Under the pieces are notes generated by a model, which had not been told where the DNA came from, searched no databases, and was given only the letters and a program-made list of their open reading frames with translations. 64,000 nucleotides of DNA from Ariolimax columbianus (lineage: Eukaryota > Mollusca > Gastropoda > Stylommatophora > Arionidae). Below are positions 40,867 through 51,699 of the stretch, one piece after another. Where the stretch lies: assembly GCA_036924085.1 (NCBI GenBank), contig JAVGWX010000018.1, positions 21,712,464 through 21,776,463 on the forward strand, given 5' to 3'. The position numbers were made by a program, and so were the translations under genes. The stretch's first letter is position 1. Each line of letters opens with the position of its first letter.

Positions 40867-41145
40867 ATTATCCCTGGTGGAAGCTGCAGTGATGTAAGCA
40901 GACAAGATGAAACATCGCTTGGGGAGCACTTACTCCGAGGACCAGACGATCAATGGAGCACAACGACAGCAATATGGTACTCCAGAGACAAGAAACGACC
41001 ACGGGGACGACCACCAACATGTTGGTCCGACTCACATGCATCCTACAACAACATTCACGATGCCACAGATGGATGGCTGGTCCATTGGTCCACCGTGGCC
41101 GAATACATAGACCGTTGGAAGAGAAGTTGGAACCCGCAATGGTCT
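40867..41145 (+). mobile_element. LINE remnant, C-terminus
   Basis: The plus-strand frame shows DKKRPRGRPPTCWSDSHASY and later VAEYIDRWKRSWNPQW. It resembles the K-RGRP--RW-DD block and closing Trp-rich tail of RTE-like ORF2. A stop separates it from upstream coding. Confidence 0.55.
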
Positions 41146-41199
41146 AACCGCCGCTGACGAACGAACGGGTTGTAAAGCAGTAATCCAGTAACAAACACA

Positions 41200-41727
41200 A
41201 ACCTTGTGTGTGTGTGTGTTTATGTGTGCGTATATGTTTATGTGTGCAAGTATATGTTTATGTGCGCGTATATGTTTATCTGTGCATATGTATGTTTATG
41301 TGTGCGTATATGTGTATGTGTGCGTATATGTTTATGTGTGCAAGTATATGTTTATGTGTGCATAATGTATGTTTATGTGTGTGTATATATTTACGTGTGC
41401 ATATGTATGTTTATGTGTACGTATATGTTTATGTGTGCGTATATGTTTATGTGTGCTTATATGTTTATGTGTGCTTATATGTTTATGTGTGCGTATATGT
41501 TTATGTGTGCATATGTATGTTTATGTGTGCGTATATGTTTATGTGTGCTTATATGTTTATGTGTGCATATATGTTTGTGTGACTGTATATGTTTATGGGT
41601 CTGCACATCTCTATTTATGTGTGCGCACCTACACATATTAACGTGGACACATGTATGTTCACATTTGTATATGTATGCAACTGTTGCTGTGTATATGTGT
41701 GTCGATATATCTGTATGAGTATATGTT
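41200..41727. repeat. 18-bp TATGTTTATGTGTGCGTA array
   Basis: About 0.5 kb of TATATGTTTATGTGTGCG-type units. The 18-bp period leaves all three plus frames partly open (MFMCAY, YVYVCV), which is not evidence of coding. Confidence 0.95.
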
Positions 41728-41955
41728 TGTATAGTAGGCTGTGTGGCCTAGGCGTGAGGCGTTTCACAATACAAACGCATCCGGTTCTAATCCCACCCGG
41801 GTCCTGTTTTAACAGACATAGTTGGGTTTTTTTTCGATCCTCCACATCCGGAATATAATGCAACCTACTATACTGCACACTTGTCAAGAAACTTATAACG
41901 GACAAATAGGTTGGCTGTCGTAACGAAGCGAAGTTCTGCAAAGCACATGCTACTT
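41728..41955 (+). mobile_element. tRNA-derived SINE, family E, copy E2
   Basis: TGTGGCCTAGGCGTGAGGCG (A-box region), CATCCGGTTCTAATCCCACC (B box), then a body ending TACTGCACACTTGTCAAG, AACTTATAACGGACAAATAG and GTTCTGCAAAGCACATGCTA. The 3' part is shared with E1 at 31328-31538; the middle differs. Confidence 0.85.
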
Positions 41956-42066
41956 TTAAATGTATATATACTTACATATTGGTTATTGGTATCATATTAT
42001 GTATGTTAATGTGTGTGTACATGCGCGCATGTATGGGTATAACCGGACGCGTATGCATATATTCAA

Positions 42067-42525
42067 ATGTACGCATATTACCAGGCCTGTGTCCTCAGCA
42101 CTCTTCTTTATGGCAGTGAGACATGGTCTACCTACATGCACCAGGAGAGGTGGCTAAACAGCTATCACATGAGGTGCCTGCGCAGAATCCTGGGCGTTGG
42201 GTGGCAAGACAAGATCACCAACGGAGAGGAGTTGGGGAGAACAGGCAGTGTCACAATCTTGTCCGTGCTAAGTCATCGAAGGCTTCGCTGGCTGGGACAC
42301 ATTCGGAGAATGGATGATGGCAGAATACCAAAATATCTTCTCTATGGGGAATAACAGTTGGGGAAAAGGTCTCGGGGCCGACCATTACTTCGGTACAAGG
42401 ACGTATGCAAGCGGGATATGAATGACGTAGGCATCGATATGGAATCATGGGAACAGGACGCCATGGATCGTGTTACATGGAGGGGCAGGATTAAGCATGA
42501 TATACAGTCAAAGGAGATACTGATT
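42067..42525 (+). mobile_element. LINE remnant, RTE-like C-terminus, well preserved
   Basis: Open for about 95 codons: LSTLLYGSETWSTYMHQERW, LNSYHMRCLRRILGVGWQDK, ITNGEELGRTGSVTILSVLS and HRRLRWLGHIRRMDDGRIPK, with a stop (TAA) at 42352-42354. It then continues in the same frame as GKRSRGRPLLRYKDVCKRDM and IDMESWEQDAMDRVTWRGRI. This is the complete C-terminal region of an RTE-like ORF2 type that is abundant in many invertebrate genomes. Upstream RT is absent; a TG-rich stretch and SINE E2 precede it. Confidence 0.88.
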
Positions 42526-43224
42526 GCTGATTGGCTAAAAACTCAGTTTGAGAAGACACGCCACACCATGCGATGCTGCAAACGGTGCTATTTTTTCTTG
42601 CACACACTGTGGAAGATGCTTCTCTGCCCGGATTGGTCTTACGAGTCACATGCGTTACCGTCATGGACTGTAGTTGCATACCTTTTCATAGCACAATTAC
42701 TATCGTCTGACAAGACGGAAAGAGCTAATGAAGGCATGTATTCGAACATATACATGCAGTTTGATTTCGTATCATAAGGTCGAATCAGCAAAGTTTCGTG
42801 TTTTGACAATTGAAAGGAGGCCCGGACACGCCACGAAAGATGGCGGACCGTATTGCGCACACATAACATTCTTGACGTTATCTCGATAAAATATTCTGAA
42901 AATGATAATATTCAGGATATTTCTGAAAAACCTTCCCTCTGTGGCCTTGATTCTCCGCTTCAATACATAATTGAATGACCATATTTCAAGACACGGATAA
43001 ATCTTGATACGCTGGACCCATGATGTTCATTCGCAAGCTGTCGGTCTTGACATTAATTGAATCCGATGGCGAAGGACAGTTTCTGATGAACTGAAAGGTT
43101 AGGCCATGCGACAGCCTTTGACAAGGGACAGACGAGACGATAGTTTTGAAAAATGTTTACATATCGTGATAATATTTAATTTCTTGATCAATTTTGTTTA
43201 CGTGAATGGATTAAAAAACATACA
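42526..43224. other. Intergenic, nothing recognised
   Basis: No repeat or coding signal seen. Confidence 0.45.
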
Positions 43225-43975
43225 TGGAAGGAGGGAGGGAGGGAGGAAATAAGGAAGGAAGGAAGAATAGAAGAACGGAAGAAAGGAAAGAAGGGCGTAA
43301 AGAAGTAAGCGAGGTACTGAGGTACTGAAGGTGGAGGGGAGGGAAGGAGGTAGTGAGTGAAGCAGGGAGGAAGGCAAGGAGGGAGAAAAAAGAGAAGAAG
43401 GAGGGAAGAAGGAATGGAGGGAGGATATGAGGAAGGAAGAGAATATGGGAGTGGAATAGTGAGTGAAGATGGAAGAGGGAATGAGGAAGAAAGTAAGACA
43501 GAGTGGAAGAAGGAACGGAAGAAGTTAATAGGGATGGGGGAAGGGAGGAACGGAGGACGCCGGGGAGGGGGATAAGGAAGGGATGAAGATGGGAAGGAAG
43601 GGAAAGAGGGAGGGAGAGAAGGAAAGGAGGCAGGAAGGGAAAGAGGGAGTCAGGAAGGGGGAGAATGAGGGAGTAAAGAAGGGAAAGAGTAATGGAGGCA
43701 GGAAAGAAGGAGGGTAGGGGGGGTGAAAAAAGATGAGAGAATAAGGGAGGGATGGAAGAAGGAAGAGAGATTACTGGAGGAAGGGAAGGAGAGAAGAAGT
43801 AAATGAGGGAGTAAGGGAGAGGAAGTAGGACATGAGTAAGTGAAGCAGTAAGGGATGGAGCGAGGATGTGAGGGAGGGAGGAGTAAGGGAGGGCAAGAGT
43901 ATGAGATGGAGAGAGTATGTCAGGGAGGTAGTGAAGGGAGTATGGGAGGGAGCGATGAGTAAGGAAGAACACCTC
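43225..43975. repeat. Purine-rich (GGGA/GGAA) tract
   Basis: About 0.75 kb of GGAAGGGAGGGAGTAAGG-like DNA. The 287-codon minus-strand open frame (Ser/Leu/Pro/His) is compositional. Confidence 0.92.
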
Positions 43976-44510
43976 AACAATATAAAGGTTACGATGAATA
44001 AGAAGTGAAAAGTTAGACGAAGATGCAGCAGAATCAAAGTAATGACGCGACAATGAGAGAAGTACAGACCACACGTATGGACAGGCAGGGTGATATCATG
44101 TCTAAGCGTAACAGTCTCCACGCTGCCACTCCTAATCAACATAACTTCATCAACTCAATCGTTGAGACAAATTGTTCACTTGTCTGCGTCCTCCGTCTCT
44201 GTTGGTTGCCTGTCTCGATCGTCTCTTGGCACTACAGACTGTGTTTATTAAGTACTTGAGAGGGTCAGACGATGCTGATCAAGTCCACATGCATTGGTTA
44301 GCAATCAAGGGTACATTGGAGACGAACAGCAAATACGGTAAGCGAAAAACCCTAGGCGAGGGCAGGGACGTAATGAGGGAGAGAAAGATAGATTTAGGCT
44401 GTGATAGATGATTAAGCCAGAGATTGGTAGAGCAGGAGGGAAATGAGATGTTCTCCTTCTACGTCGCACGCTTTCAAACGCAGCTTGAATCCCCCATCTT
44501 TTTCTCTTTC
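43976..44510. other. Intergenic, nothing recognised
   Basis: No repeat or coding signal seen. Confidence 0.45.
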
Positions 44511-44514
44511 GCCG

Positions 44515-45240
44515 CGTTTTTTTTTTTAAGACGTCTGTACGTGAAGGCCAGTTCTCTGAATAAAGGTTGATGGAATGTAGAGTTCTTCAAGGATTCCAGA
44601 TAGATTTGTGTGGAGGTTTGTTTCCGTGGGCCAGTGTTCATGACACAATTGGGCAAACATGTAATAGTGCTTTATGATATGTCCGGATGTATGTGCTGCT
44701 TTTCTGCACTTATACATGGGTCATGTAGCCAATTGTAGCTTGTGTAAGTGGCCACTCAATCTGTTATGTTATGTTCTCATGTGGAATACGATCACTTGCA
44801 CCGCTCGATCAGGGCAGTGATAGATGTATCTTGTATTGTTTTATATCTTTATGGGTTGGATTACTATTTTATTTTATTGGATTATGAGTCAAGGGCCGGC
44901 AACTTAAAAGATGGATAGAAGAAATAACAGAAGCAGTAAAGTTCCCCGTGTACGAAGCACATACTAGGACCCGGTCAAGAGACCTTTCAATAACCCGACG
45001 CTAAAAGGCACAAGCAGGACAAAAAGCGAAGAAAAAAAAGAAGATTGTTTGTTCTTTTTGTTCTTGTGTTGGTAACATGTCTGCTGTCTGTTTTCCTTGT
45101 ATGCTATAGTTTGATGGCAATGTCTGTATCACTTCTATTCCCTAGGCTTTTAGTTCGTCTAGGGTTGTTTTAGGCTCTGACAGTTGATCATTCCAAAGGG
45201 CTTGTAGAACTGACACTGAATCTGTAAGGAATACAGATTG
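44515..45240 (-). mobile_element. Jockey/I-like LINE remnant: RNase H piece and C-terminal tail
   Basis: Minus-strand words at 45085-45240 (QSVFLTDSVSVLQALWNDQL) match the third RNase H motif (V-FTDS-S-L-AL). Words at 44520-44640 (HWPTETNLHTNLSGILEELY, STFIQRTGLHV) match the C-terminal WP-ET-L-TKLYG-LEEL--TA-FI--TGL of the same proteins. About 0.3 kb between them is not alignable, so the element carries an insertion or deletion. Confidence 0.65.
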
Positions 45241-45734
45241 ACGTGTTGATAATTGGTCCAAATGGGGCAGTGATTCCCGAAACCAGGACACGTATGTTTC
45301 AAAGGCTCACCTGCTCAAGTCTGCTTAGCCTACACGTTGGTGAACACTGTTATATCCAGCAATCTTGCCAAAGGTTGGATTTAATCCCAGCTGGAGGTAA
45401 AATGGGACAGCATACAAGGTTAATACATGTCAAAGCCACTATACAAAGTAGTGAGTGAAGTACACTCAACCATAGAACAGGTGCTGAAGACAGAGGTATC
45501 AGCCCAATCACCTATGGTACCATACAATTCCCCCAGCCATGTTTGTATTAGCTGCACGAATATTTCAAAGGAAAGTAAGTCAGTCAGAGATTAGTTGTAT
45601 TACTATAGAACTTGTGCAGGTAAAAAACATAATCACTTTCTCTGTTATTTGTTATTTTCGACATTTGCAACAGAGGACCAACTGAACAACTGCTACCAGC
45701 AGCATTATAATGAACATCTCTGGTTTCTAAACTG
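45241..45734. other. Intergenic, nothing recognised
   Basis: No repeat or coding signal seen. Confidence 0.4.
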
Positions 45735-46268
45735 CAGGGTGTCTTATTCGCTACCGACCAATGGTTTTCCCTTATAACTTTTCAACCAATCAACATAATT
45801 CAATAAAATTTGACGGGGACATACCTTTGTGTATGAGAAACATAATGAGCTCATATTAAATGTTGCAGGTAATCACACGACTCTCGTATTTCGGAAGGTA
45901 TTCACCGATCAATCAGGAGTCACAGACTGTTCCCTACTGAATATTTTCTTGTAGTTCCTTGAGATTTCTTGGATTGTTGAGAAACACTTTCCCTGTCAGC
46001 ATGCCCAATAGAAAGAAATCAGGTTGGGTAAGGTCAGGTGACCTTGGTGGTCAAAGTCACTTAGAAATTACACGATCTTCAAAGAAGGAAGTAATTTAAA
46101 CCATTCTGACATTTAAAGTGGGGCTTTAGCTCCATCCAGGTGAGAATAGGCAGTTCCTAGTCAATGAACTGGTTTACAGTATGTCCATGTCAAATTATAT
46201 TGAATTACGTTCATTGGTTTAAAAGTTATAAAGGAAAATCTTGGATCGACCGCGAGTGGAATACTTTG
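45735..46268 (-). mobile_element. Mariner-type element with long TIRs, copy G2
   Basis: The left end CAGGGTGTCTTATTCGCTAC and the inverted right end (CAAAGTATTCCACTCGCGGT on the minus strand) start inverted repeats that remain similar for about 90 bp (TATAACTTTTCAACCAAT / TATAACTTTTAAACCAAT, then ATAATTCAATAAAATTTGAC / GTAATTCAATATAATTTGAC). A TA flanks the right end (46269-46270); the left flank has changed. Between the TIRs, minus-strand words such as GKCFSTIQEISRNYKK echo the transposase C-terminus of G1. At 534 bp it is a deletion derivative. Confidence 0.82.
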
Positions 46269-46381
46269 TAGTTTCTTTAAAAGATGGTATCTCTGTATGT
46301 GTTGATCAAGACATCCTTGTGCGAATTCAAAAGGTGAAGATTGCTTTAATTGTACTATAGAAATTATAAAGGGGACCCAGT

Positions 46382-46552
46382 GGTCTCAAGGTAAGGTGTT
46401 TGAGGTCGCGGGTTCAAATCCCGGTGAAGAAACCTGGATTTTTTTCATGTGGATCTTCCGATAAATATTTCCCCTGATCTCTGAGTAGTGAGATCATACA
46501 CCCGTATGCAGTGGCCCACACGTTAAAAATACCTTAGCAGTTGGAAATCGAA
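46382..46552 (+). mobile_element. tRNA-derived SINE, family F, copy F1
   Basis: CCCAGTGGTCTCAAGGTAAG (A-box region) and CGCGGGTTCAAATCCCGGTG (B box GGTTCAAATCC) at tRNA-like spacing. The body TTTTTTTCATGTGGATCTTCCG is shared with F2 at 55320-55445. It leads directly into repeat H (46553), which may be part of the same composite. Confidence 0.8.
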
Positions 46553-46930
46553 AAGAGTAGGCCTAACGACCGCTGCTCGGGCAAAATTCAAGTTTAAAAT
46601 CTACTAAAATTATTCAAGGGATTCTCGCCCAACAGAGAATATGTCGCAAAAAAACGGACTGTGTGGCCATAACAACAGGTCTTGGTTATGTGGTTAGCGG
46701 AGCGGCTTAGAAAGCGCCTGACAGGCTACAGATCTACCATGCTATAATTTACGCTTCCTCCTCCAGCAGTTTCAAAATTAGGCAATCCCGTATGTTCCAG
46801 GGGCGAACAGACGCTGGAATTGAACTGGCAAGTCACCGGTGGATTTTCACCTTCCAAAAAATATGGAACAAAGGAAGTCGCACCTCCCAAGGACGTCTAA
46901 CGACATGAGTGGACTGAAAATAGATAGACT
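46553..46930. repeat. Dispersed repeat H, copy H1
   Basis: About 375 bp collinear with 59241-59620: AGTAGGCCTAACGACC, GGACTGTGTGGCCATAA, CAGGTCTTGGTTATGTGGTT, AGCGGAGCGGC, TTTACGCTTCCTCC, GGCAAGTCACCGGTGGATTT. GTGGTTAGCGGAGCGGC resembles a Pol III A box, but I see no B box at a convincing distance. Confidence 0.75.
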
Positions 46931-47072
46931 TATAAAGTCTGATTTATCAATCAATTTAACTGCAGAATCTGTGTTACTATATGACGCCGAAGTGGGAATT
47001 ACGACTAAGGCTAGTTTCAGAACAGGTCAGATTTTTTTTTTAACGTTCTTGTGGGGAATATTCGGATTGCAC

Positions 47073-47230
47073 TGGCTTCGCATCTGAGTGGTCCTGGGTT
47101 CATTCCCCAATTGAGGCGGTAATGTTTTTTTCAGACCGCAATGGGTCCCGGGTCGACCTTTGAAATGTGAGATCGCTAACACCTCACACCCCTACGGCAG
47201 TAATGCTATGGGATACTTTACTTTACTTTT
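47073..47230 (+). mobile_element. tRNA-derived SINE, family D, copy D3 (internal deletion)
   Basis: Head with TCCTGGGTTCATTCCCCAAT and CAGACCGCAATGGG, then a jump from GGTCGACC directly to TTTGAAATGTGAGATCGCTA. About 75 bp of body present in D1, D2 and D4 is missing. Ends in TACTTTACTTTACTTTT. Confidence 0.82.
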
Positions 47231-47329
47231 TTTTTTACTGACATGACAGGAGTACTAGTGTGGAACTTATGGAAAAGACATGGGTAATCCTCAGCAAGTC
47301 AGGACATACTACAGAGAAGATGAAGGTGG

Positions 47330-47515
47330 ATAGGACACATTAAGGAAATCACCGAATGGCGATACCTGTCAGTCGCATTTGTGAACTCCGAAGGGCAGTC
47401 CAGACACACTAAATGAAGGGAAATAACCGCAAACATGGCGGAAGTGGGGTTGTCGTTGGACCAACTTGAGGTGAAAGTCTAAGACAGAAACACTTGGTGT
47501 GTGTTTGTTGACGGA
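47330..47515 (+). mobile_element. LINE remnant, C-terminus
   Basis: Plus-strand words GHIKEITEWRYLSVAFVNSE and ANMAEVGLSLDQLEVKV, then DRNTW after one stop. They resemble the RWIGHV--M-D-R-PK---- / K-NL---GI----LE--A-DR-TWR tail of RTE-like proteins. Heavily decayed. Confidence 0.45.
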
Positions 47516-47689
47516 GATGCTGTACTTGATTGAGGATATAGATCTCACGCTGATGTGGCTTGTCAGATTATGTCAGATAATTAAACTACAGCATATTCTT
47601 TTTTTCAAGGTGCCAACAAGAAGACACATCTGCTAATACATAATTAATAAGAGAGAGGTTCAGATTAGATGCTAGGAAATAGTTCTTTT

Positions 47690-48120
47690 AGTCACATGGA
47701 CAAAACACACGTCACATCAGGATGCCTAGACATCGCATGAACAAAAACACACATCACATCAACATGACCATACATCAAATGGACAAAAACTAAAACACAT
47801 AAAGTCAATATGACTAGACATCACATGGACACAACTTGACACCACATGGACAAAACCACACATCACATATGCATGACGTGACATCACATGGACAGAACTT
47901 CAATTAAATCAACATGACCAAACATCAGATGGACAAAAACAAACATCACATCAACATGACTAAACCACACATCACATCAACATAACTAGACATCACATCG
48001 GCGAAACTAGATATCACATCGACGAAACAAAACTTGACATCACATGAACAAAACACACATTACACCAACAAGACCAGACATCACATTGGTCTAATTCTTC
48101 ATCGCTTCAACAAATATTAA
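47690..48120. repeat. Degenerate ~35-bp ACATCACATGGACAAAAC array, left part
   Basis: Irregular units of CATCACATGGACAAAAC and CACATCAACATGAC. The array is interrupted by the family A insertion and resumes at 48988. Confidence 0.85.
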
Positions 48121-48134
48121 TTTCGCATAGATAT

Positions 48135-48973
48135 TGTGGTTTTTGTTCTTTCGAATGCGCACAATGAGTAGGTTATTCTTAAAAGGGCGTTAAGTGACGG
48201 GTTGCAGTAGCTTTTCTTACATCCCTAGCGTGCTGATGAAGGTGAACGGGGATCCTCCATGCGGCTGTGCTATGCTTGGCCTCATCTGTGCGTCGCTCAC
48301 TACTACGGAGATCACGTTGAACATCACCTTGTTAGCCAGACTCCTGTCCTCAACAACAGCCCGTTTCCAGGACGACCAACGAGGAGATCAGGTGATGGTC
48401 TTCGCCAGTATATTTCTCCTGACTCTAACATTCTCTGATCAGTGTGTTTTGCCTGATCCTGGCTAACATTCTTTGATCAGTATATTTCTCCTGACCCTGG
48501 CTAACATTCTCTGATAAGTATGCTTTGCCTGACCCTGGCTATCATTCTCTGATCAGTATGCTTTGCCTGACCTTGGCTATCATTCTCTGATCAGTATGCT
48601 TTGCCTGACCCTGGCTATCATTCTCTGATCAGTATGCTTTGCCTGGCCCTGGCTATCATTCTCTGATCAGTATGCTTTGCCTGACCCTGGCTAACATTCT
48701 CTGATCAGTGTGCTTTGCCTGACCCTGGCTAACATTCTCTGATCAGTATGCTTTGCCTGACCTTGGCTAACATTCTCTGATCAGTATGCTTTGCATGACC
48801 CTGGCTAACATTCTCTGATCAGTGTGTTTTGCCTGACCCTGGCTAACATTCTCTGATCAGTGTGTTTTGCCTGACCTTGGCTAACATTCTCTGATCAGTG
48901 TGTTTTGCCTGACCTTGGCTAACATTCTCTGATTAGTGGGCTTTGCCTGACCAGACGTTAGCCTCATGGTCTC
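48135..48973 (-). mobile_element. Family A retroposon, copy A6, inserted in a minisatellite
   Basis: Starts with a short GT-rich stretch (GTGGTTTTTGTTCTTTCGAA), then the body, then about 14 monomers of 38 bp (48400-48955) and the terminal TTTGCCTGACCAGACGTTAG. Imperfect direct repeats TTTCGCATAGATAT (48121-48134) and TTTCGCATCAATAT (48974-48987) bracket it, consistent with a TSD about 14 bp long. The host minisatellite continues on both sides. Confidence 0.85.
48400..48955. repeat. 38-bp monomer array inside A6
   Basis: Unit GATCAGTATGCTTTGCCTGA plus CCCTGGCTAACATTCTCT. Homogeneous within the locus and different in sequence from the A4, A7 and A9 monomers. Confidence 0.95.
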
Positions 48974-48987
48974 TTTCGCATCAATAT

Positions 48988-49205
48988 AAATAGATATCAC
49001 ATCTACAAAACTAGACATTATATCAACAAAACTCGACATTACATCAACAAAACTCGACATTACATCAACAAAACATGTCCACCATAAAAACATACGTCCC
49101 CGCAGACGATTAGACTCAAATCACATCGACTCAATTAGAAACCACATCGACACAACGAGACACCATCTCAACTCCCATCTACAAAGACATCAACCGGCAT
49201 ACAAT
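48988..49205. repeat. Degenerate ACATCA/AAAACTCGACATTA array, right part
   Basis: Continuation of the 47690-48120 minisatellite (CATTACATCAACAAAACTCG) beyond the A6 insertion. Confidence 0.85.
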
Positions 49206-49837
49206 CAGACATCCTCATTGCCATTAATTCTTAAAAAAACAAAAACAGCCTTCAATAAATACGCTATAAACCGAGATTATTAGTCTGACGACGGATGTTG
49301 TAAAAAAGAAAAGAGGGGAAACAGCCAAGGGCAATGTTATTAAAATAACTCTTTAATAAAACATTACAGTGAGTAAAAATTATCCAGGCTGATAAAGGCT
49401 GCAATTGAATTTGATCAAACCTTTCAGGTTTAATCTCCCAGAAAGCTGGGTAAGGACAGAGGATTTTAAAGGTTGAGATGAAATGGATTTAATTTGTGGC
49501 TAAATAAACGAAATCCTTGGAAATTTTTTAGCTATATTCCTTACACAATGGCAACTGATATCTGGGATATTGTCCTTACGATTCGTATTTTCAATCTAAT
49601 GAGCTAAAATGTCTCTCACAATCTGCCCTCTTTGAATCTGGATACATCTTCAGCGGAATATTGACTGAGACAGAAGTATGAAAGGGAGAACTCATTTGGT
49701 CCAGACAAGGTTCTATGTGCACTGAAGTTCATTTAACATTTTGAAGAGAGTAAAAGCTTAAAGCTAAGTGAGTGTATAGTTAGATTCACGATCAAACATG
49801 TAATTCTGGCAGTCTTTCTAGAAGAGTGCTCTCAGAC
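49206..49837. other. Intergenic, nothing recognised
   Basis: AT-rich, no repeat or coding signal seen. Confidence 0.5.
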
Positions 49838-50850
49838 AACAATAATCTTGATGTATCAATGACTCATAGAAACTCCAATTCGTACAATAATCTTGATGTA
49901 TCAATGACTCATAGAAACTCCAATTCGTACAATAATCTTGATTTATCAATGACTCATAGAAACTCCAATTCGTACAATAATCTTGATGTATCAATGACTC
50001 ATAGAAACTCCAATTCGTACAATAATCTTGATGTATCAATGACTCATAGAAACTCCAATTCGTACAATAATCTTGATGTATCAATGACTCATAGAAACTC
50101 CAATTCGTACAATAATCTTGATGTATCAATGACTCATAGAAACTCCAATTCGTACAATAATCTTGATGTATCAATGACTCATAGAAACTCCAATTCGTAC
50201 AATAATCTTGATGTATCAATGACTCATAGAAACTCCAATTCGTACAATAATCTTGATGTATCAATGACTCATAGAAACTCCAATTCGTACAATAATCTTG
50301 ATGTATCAATGACTCATAGAAACTCCAATTCGTACAATAATCTTGATGTATCAATGACTCATAGAAACTCCAATTCGTACAATAATCTTGATGTATCAAT
50401 GACTCATAGAAACTCCAATTCGTACAATAATCTTGATGTATCAATGACTCATAGAAACTCCAATTCGTACAATAATCTTGATGTATCAATGACTCATAGA
50501 AACTCCAATTCGTACAATAATCTTGATGTATCAATGACTCATAGAAACTCCAATTCGTACAATAATCTTGATGTATCAATGACTCATATAAACTCCAATT
50601 CGTACAATAATCTTGATGTATCAATGACTCATAGAAACTCCAATTCGTACAATAATCTTGATGTATCAATGACTCATAGAAACTCCAATTCGTACAATAA
50701 TCTTGATGTAGCAATGACTCATATAAACTCAAATTCGTACAATAATCGTGATGTATCAATGACTCATAGAAACTCCAATTCGTACAATAATCTTGATGTA
50801 TCAATGACTCATAGAAACTCCAATTCGTACAATAATCCTAATGTATCAAG
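49838..50850. repeat. 45-bp minisatellite, about 22 near-identical copies
   Basis: Unit GTACAATAATCTTGATGTAT, CAATGACTCATAGAAACTCC, AATTC. Most units are identical; the few variants cluster at both edges (for example GATTTATC early; ATATAAACTC and GATGTAGC late). The period is a multiple of three, so both strands show ORFs over 300 codons with 15-residue repeats. I treat these as by-products. Confidence 0.97.
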
Positions 50851-51699
50851 AGAGAGACTCCGAAAAACATTCCTACAATAATCCTGATGTCTGAATGACT
50901 CATAGAAATGAATGTGTGATTACAATTATTTAATTTATAATTAATTAAGTACGAGAATGGAGATGATATTAGTGACAACAGCTTTATAATGCCTATCTGG
51001 GACCTCTCTAACTGGTCAAACATCGCCACAGGCTCCCAATCCTTGCTTCAGAATGTACAGACGGCATGGGTGGATGGTATTCGACGAGGCATTAAACCTG
51101 GAGAGACGTGTGTGAAATCTACTGACCTGGTCACTCTGGCGTTGAGGGCAATAAAAGAGCCGAGATCCTGGCTTCACGGGCATCAACTTCGGGTACACTA
51201 CATATGGATAGAAGTGACATTTTGAAGTATATCAATGACCGCCTGTTAGATGACAACACCGTAATAGCTGAATCAGCAATTCACATATTTCAGATCTTTG
51301 ATATCGAACGAGGCTAAACTGAGGCGCAAGAGAGGAAGATGCTGAAGTGTGTACAACCCCTAAGCTAAAGGAACCACCAGTATCTACCCACATTCGCCAT
51401 TTACTGAAATAAACTGAACACCTATGGATATGCCCTGAGGACAGTGACTCGATTCTTAGGAACAGAACAAATATTATGACAGTCTTTGCTAAAGAAGGGA
51501 TCCCAAACTAAAACAGAGCTGGCCGGCGCAGGAGGACAAGCTAGAATGTAGAGTTAGTCTCTATTGCTACAATCTACTTCAGTCAGGGTATAGTTTATCT
51601 CTGAAATAATCGCATTTATTTCCTACAAAAGTGGTAGTCCGTCCCAGTCTATTATATTTACTGCACAATTTATTTATCACAGATCAACATCTAGTTCTC
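50851..51699. other. Intergenic, nothing recognised
   Basis: A 78-codon ORF at 50989-51225 has normal composition but no motif I recognise. Confidence 0.45.

Noticed and set aside
41206..41718. Cys/Tyr/Met-rich repeat protein (170 codons)
   Set aside because: All three plus frames are open over the 18-bp TG-rich array.
46382..46445. Functional tRNA gene
   Set aside because: A and B boxes are present, but the acceptor stem does not pair and a SINE body follows; the same head occurs in F2.
49818..50881. ORFs of 328 and 351 codons on opposite strands with 15-residue repeats
   Set aside because: Both arise from one 45-bp DNA repeat whose period is a multiple of three; open frames on both strands argue against coding.
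50989..51225. 78-codon ORF as a LINE C-terminus
   Set aside because: The composition is plausible, but none of the diagnostic motifs seen in the other LINE tails is present.
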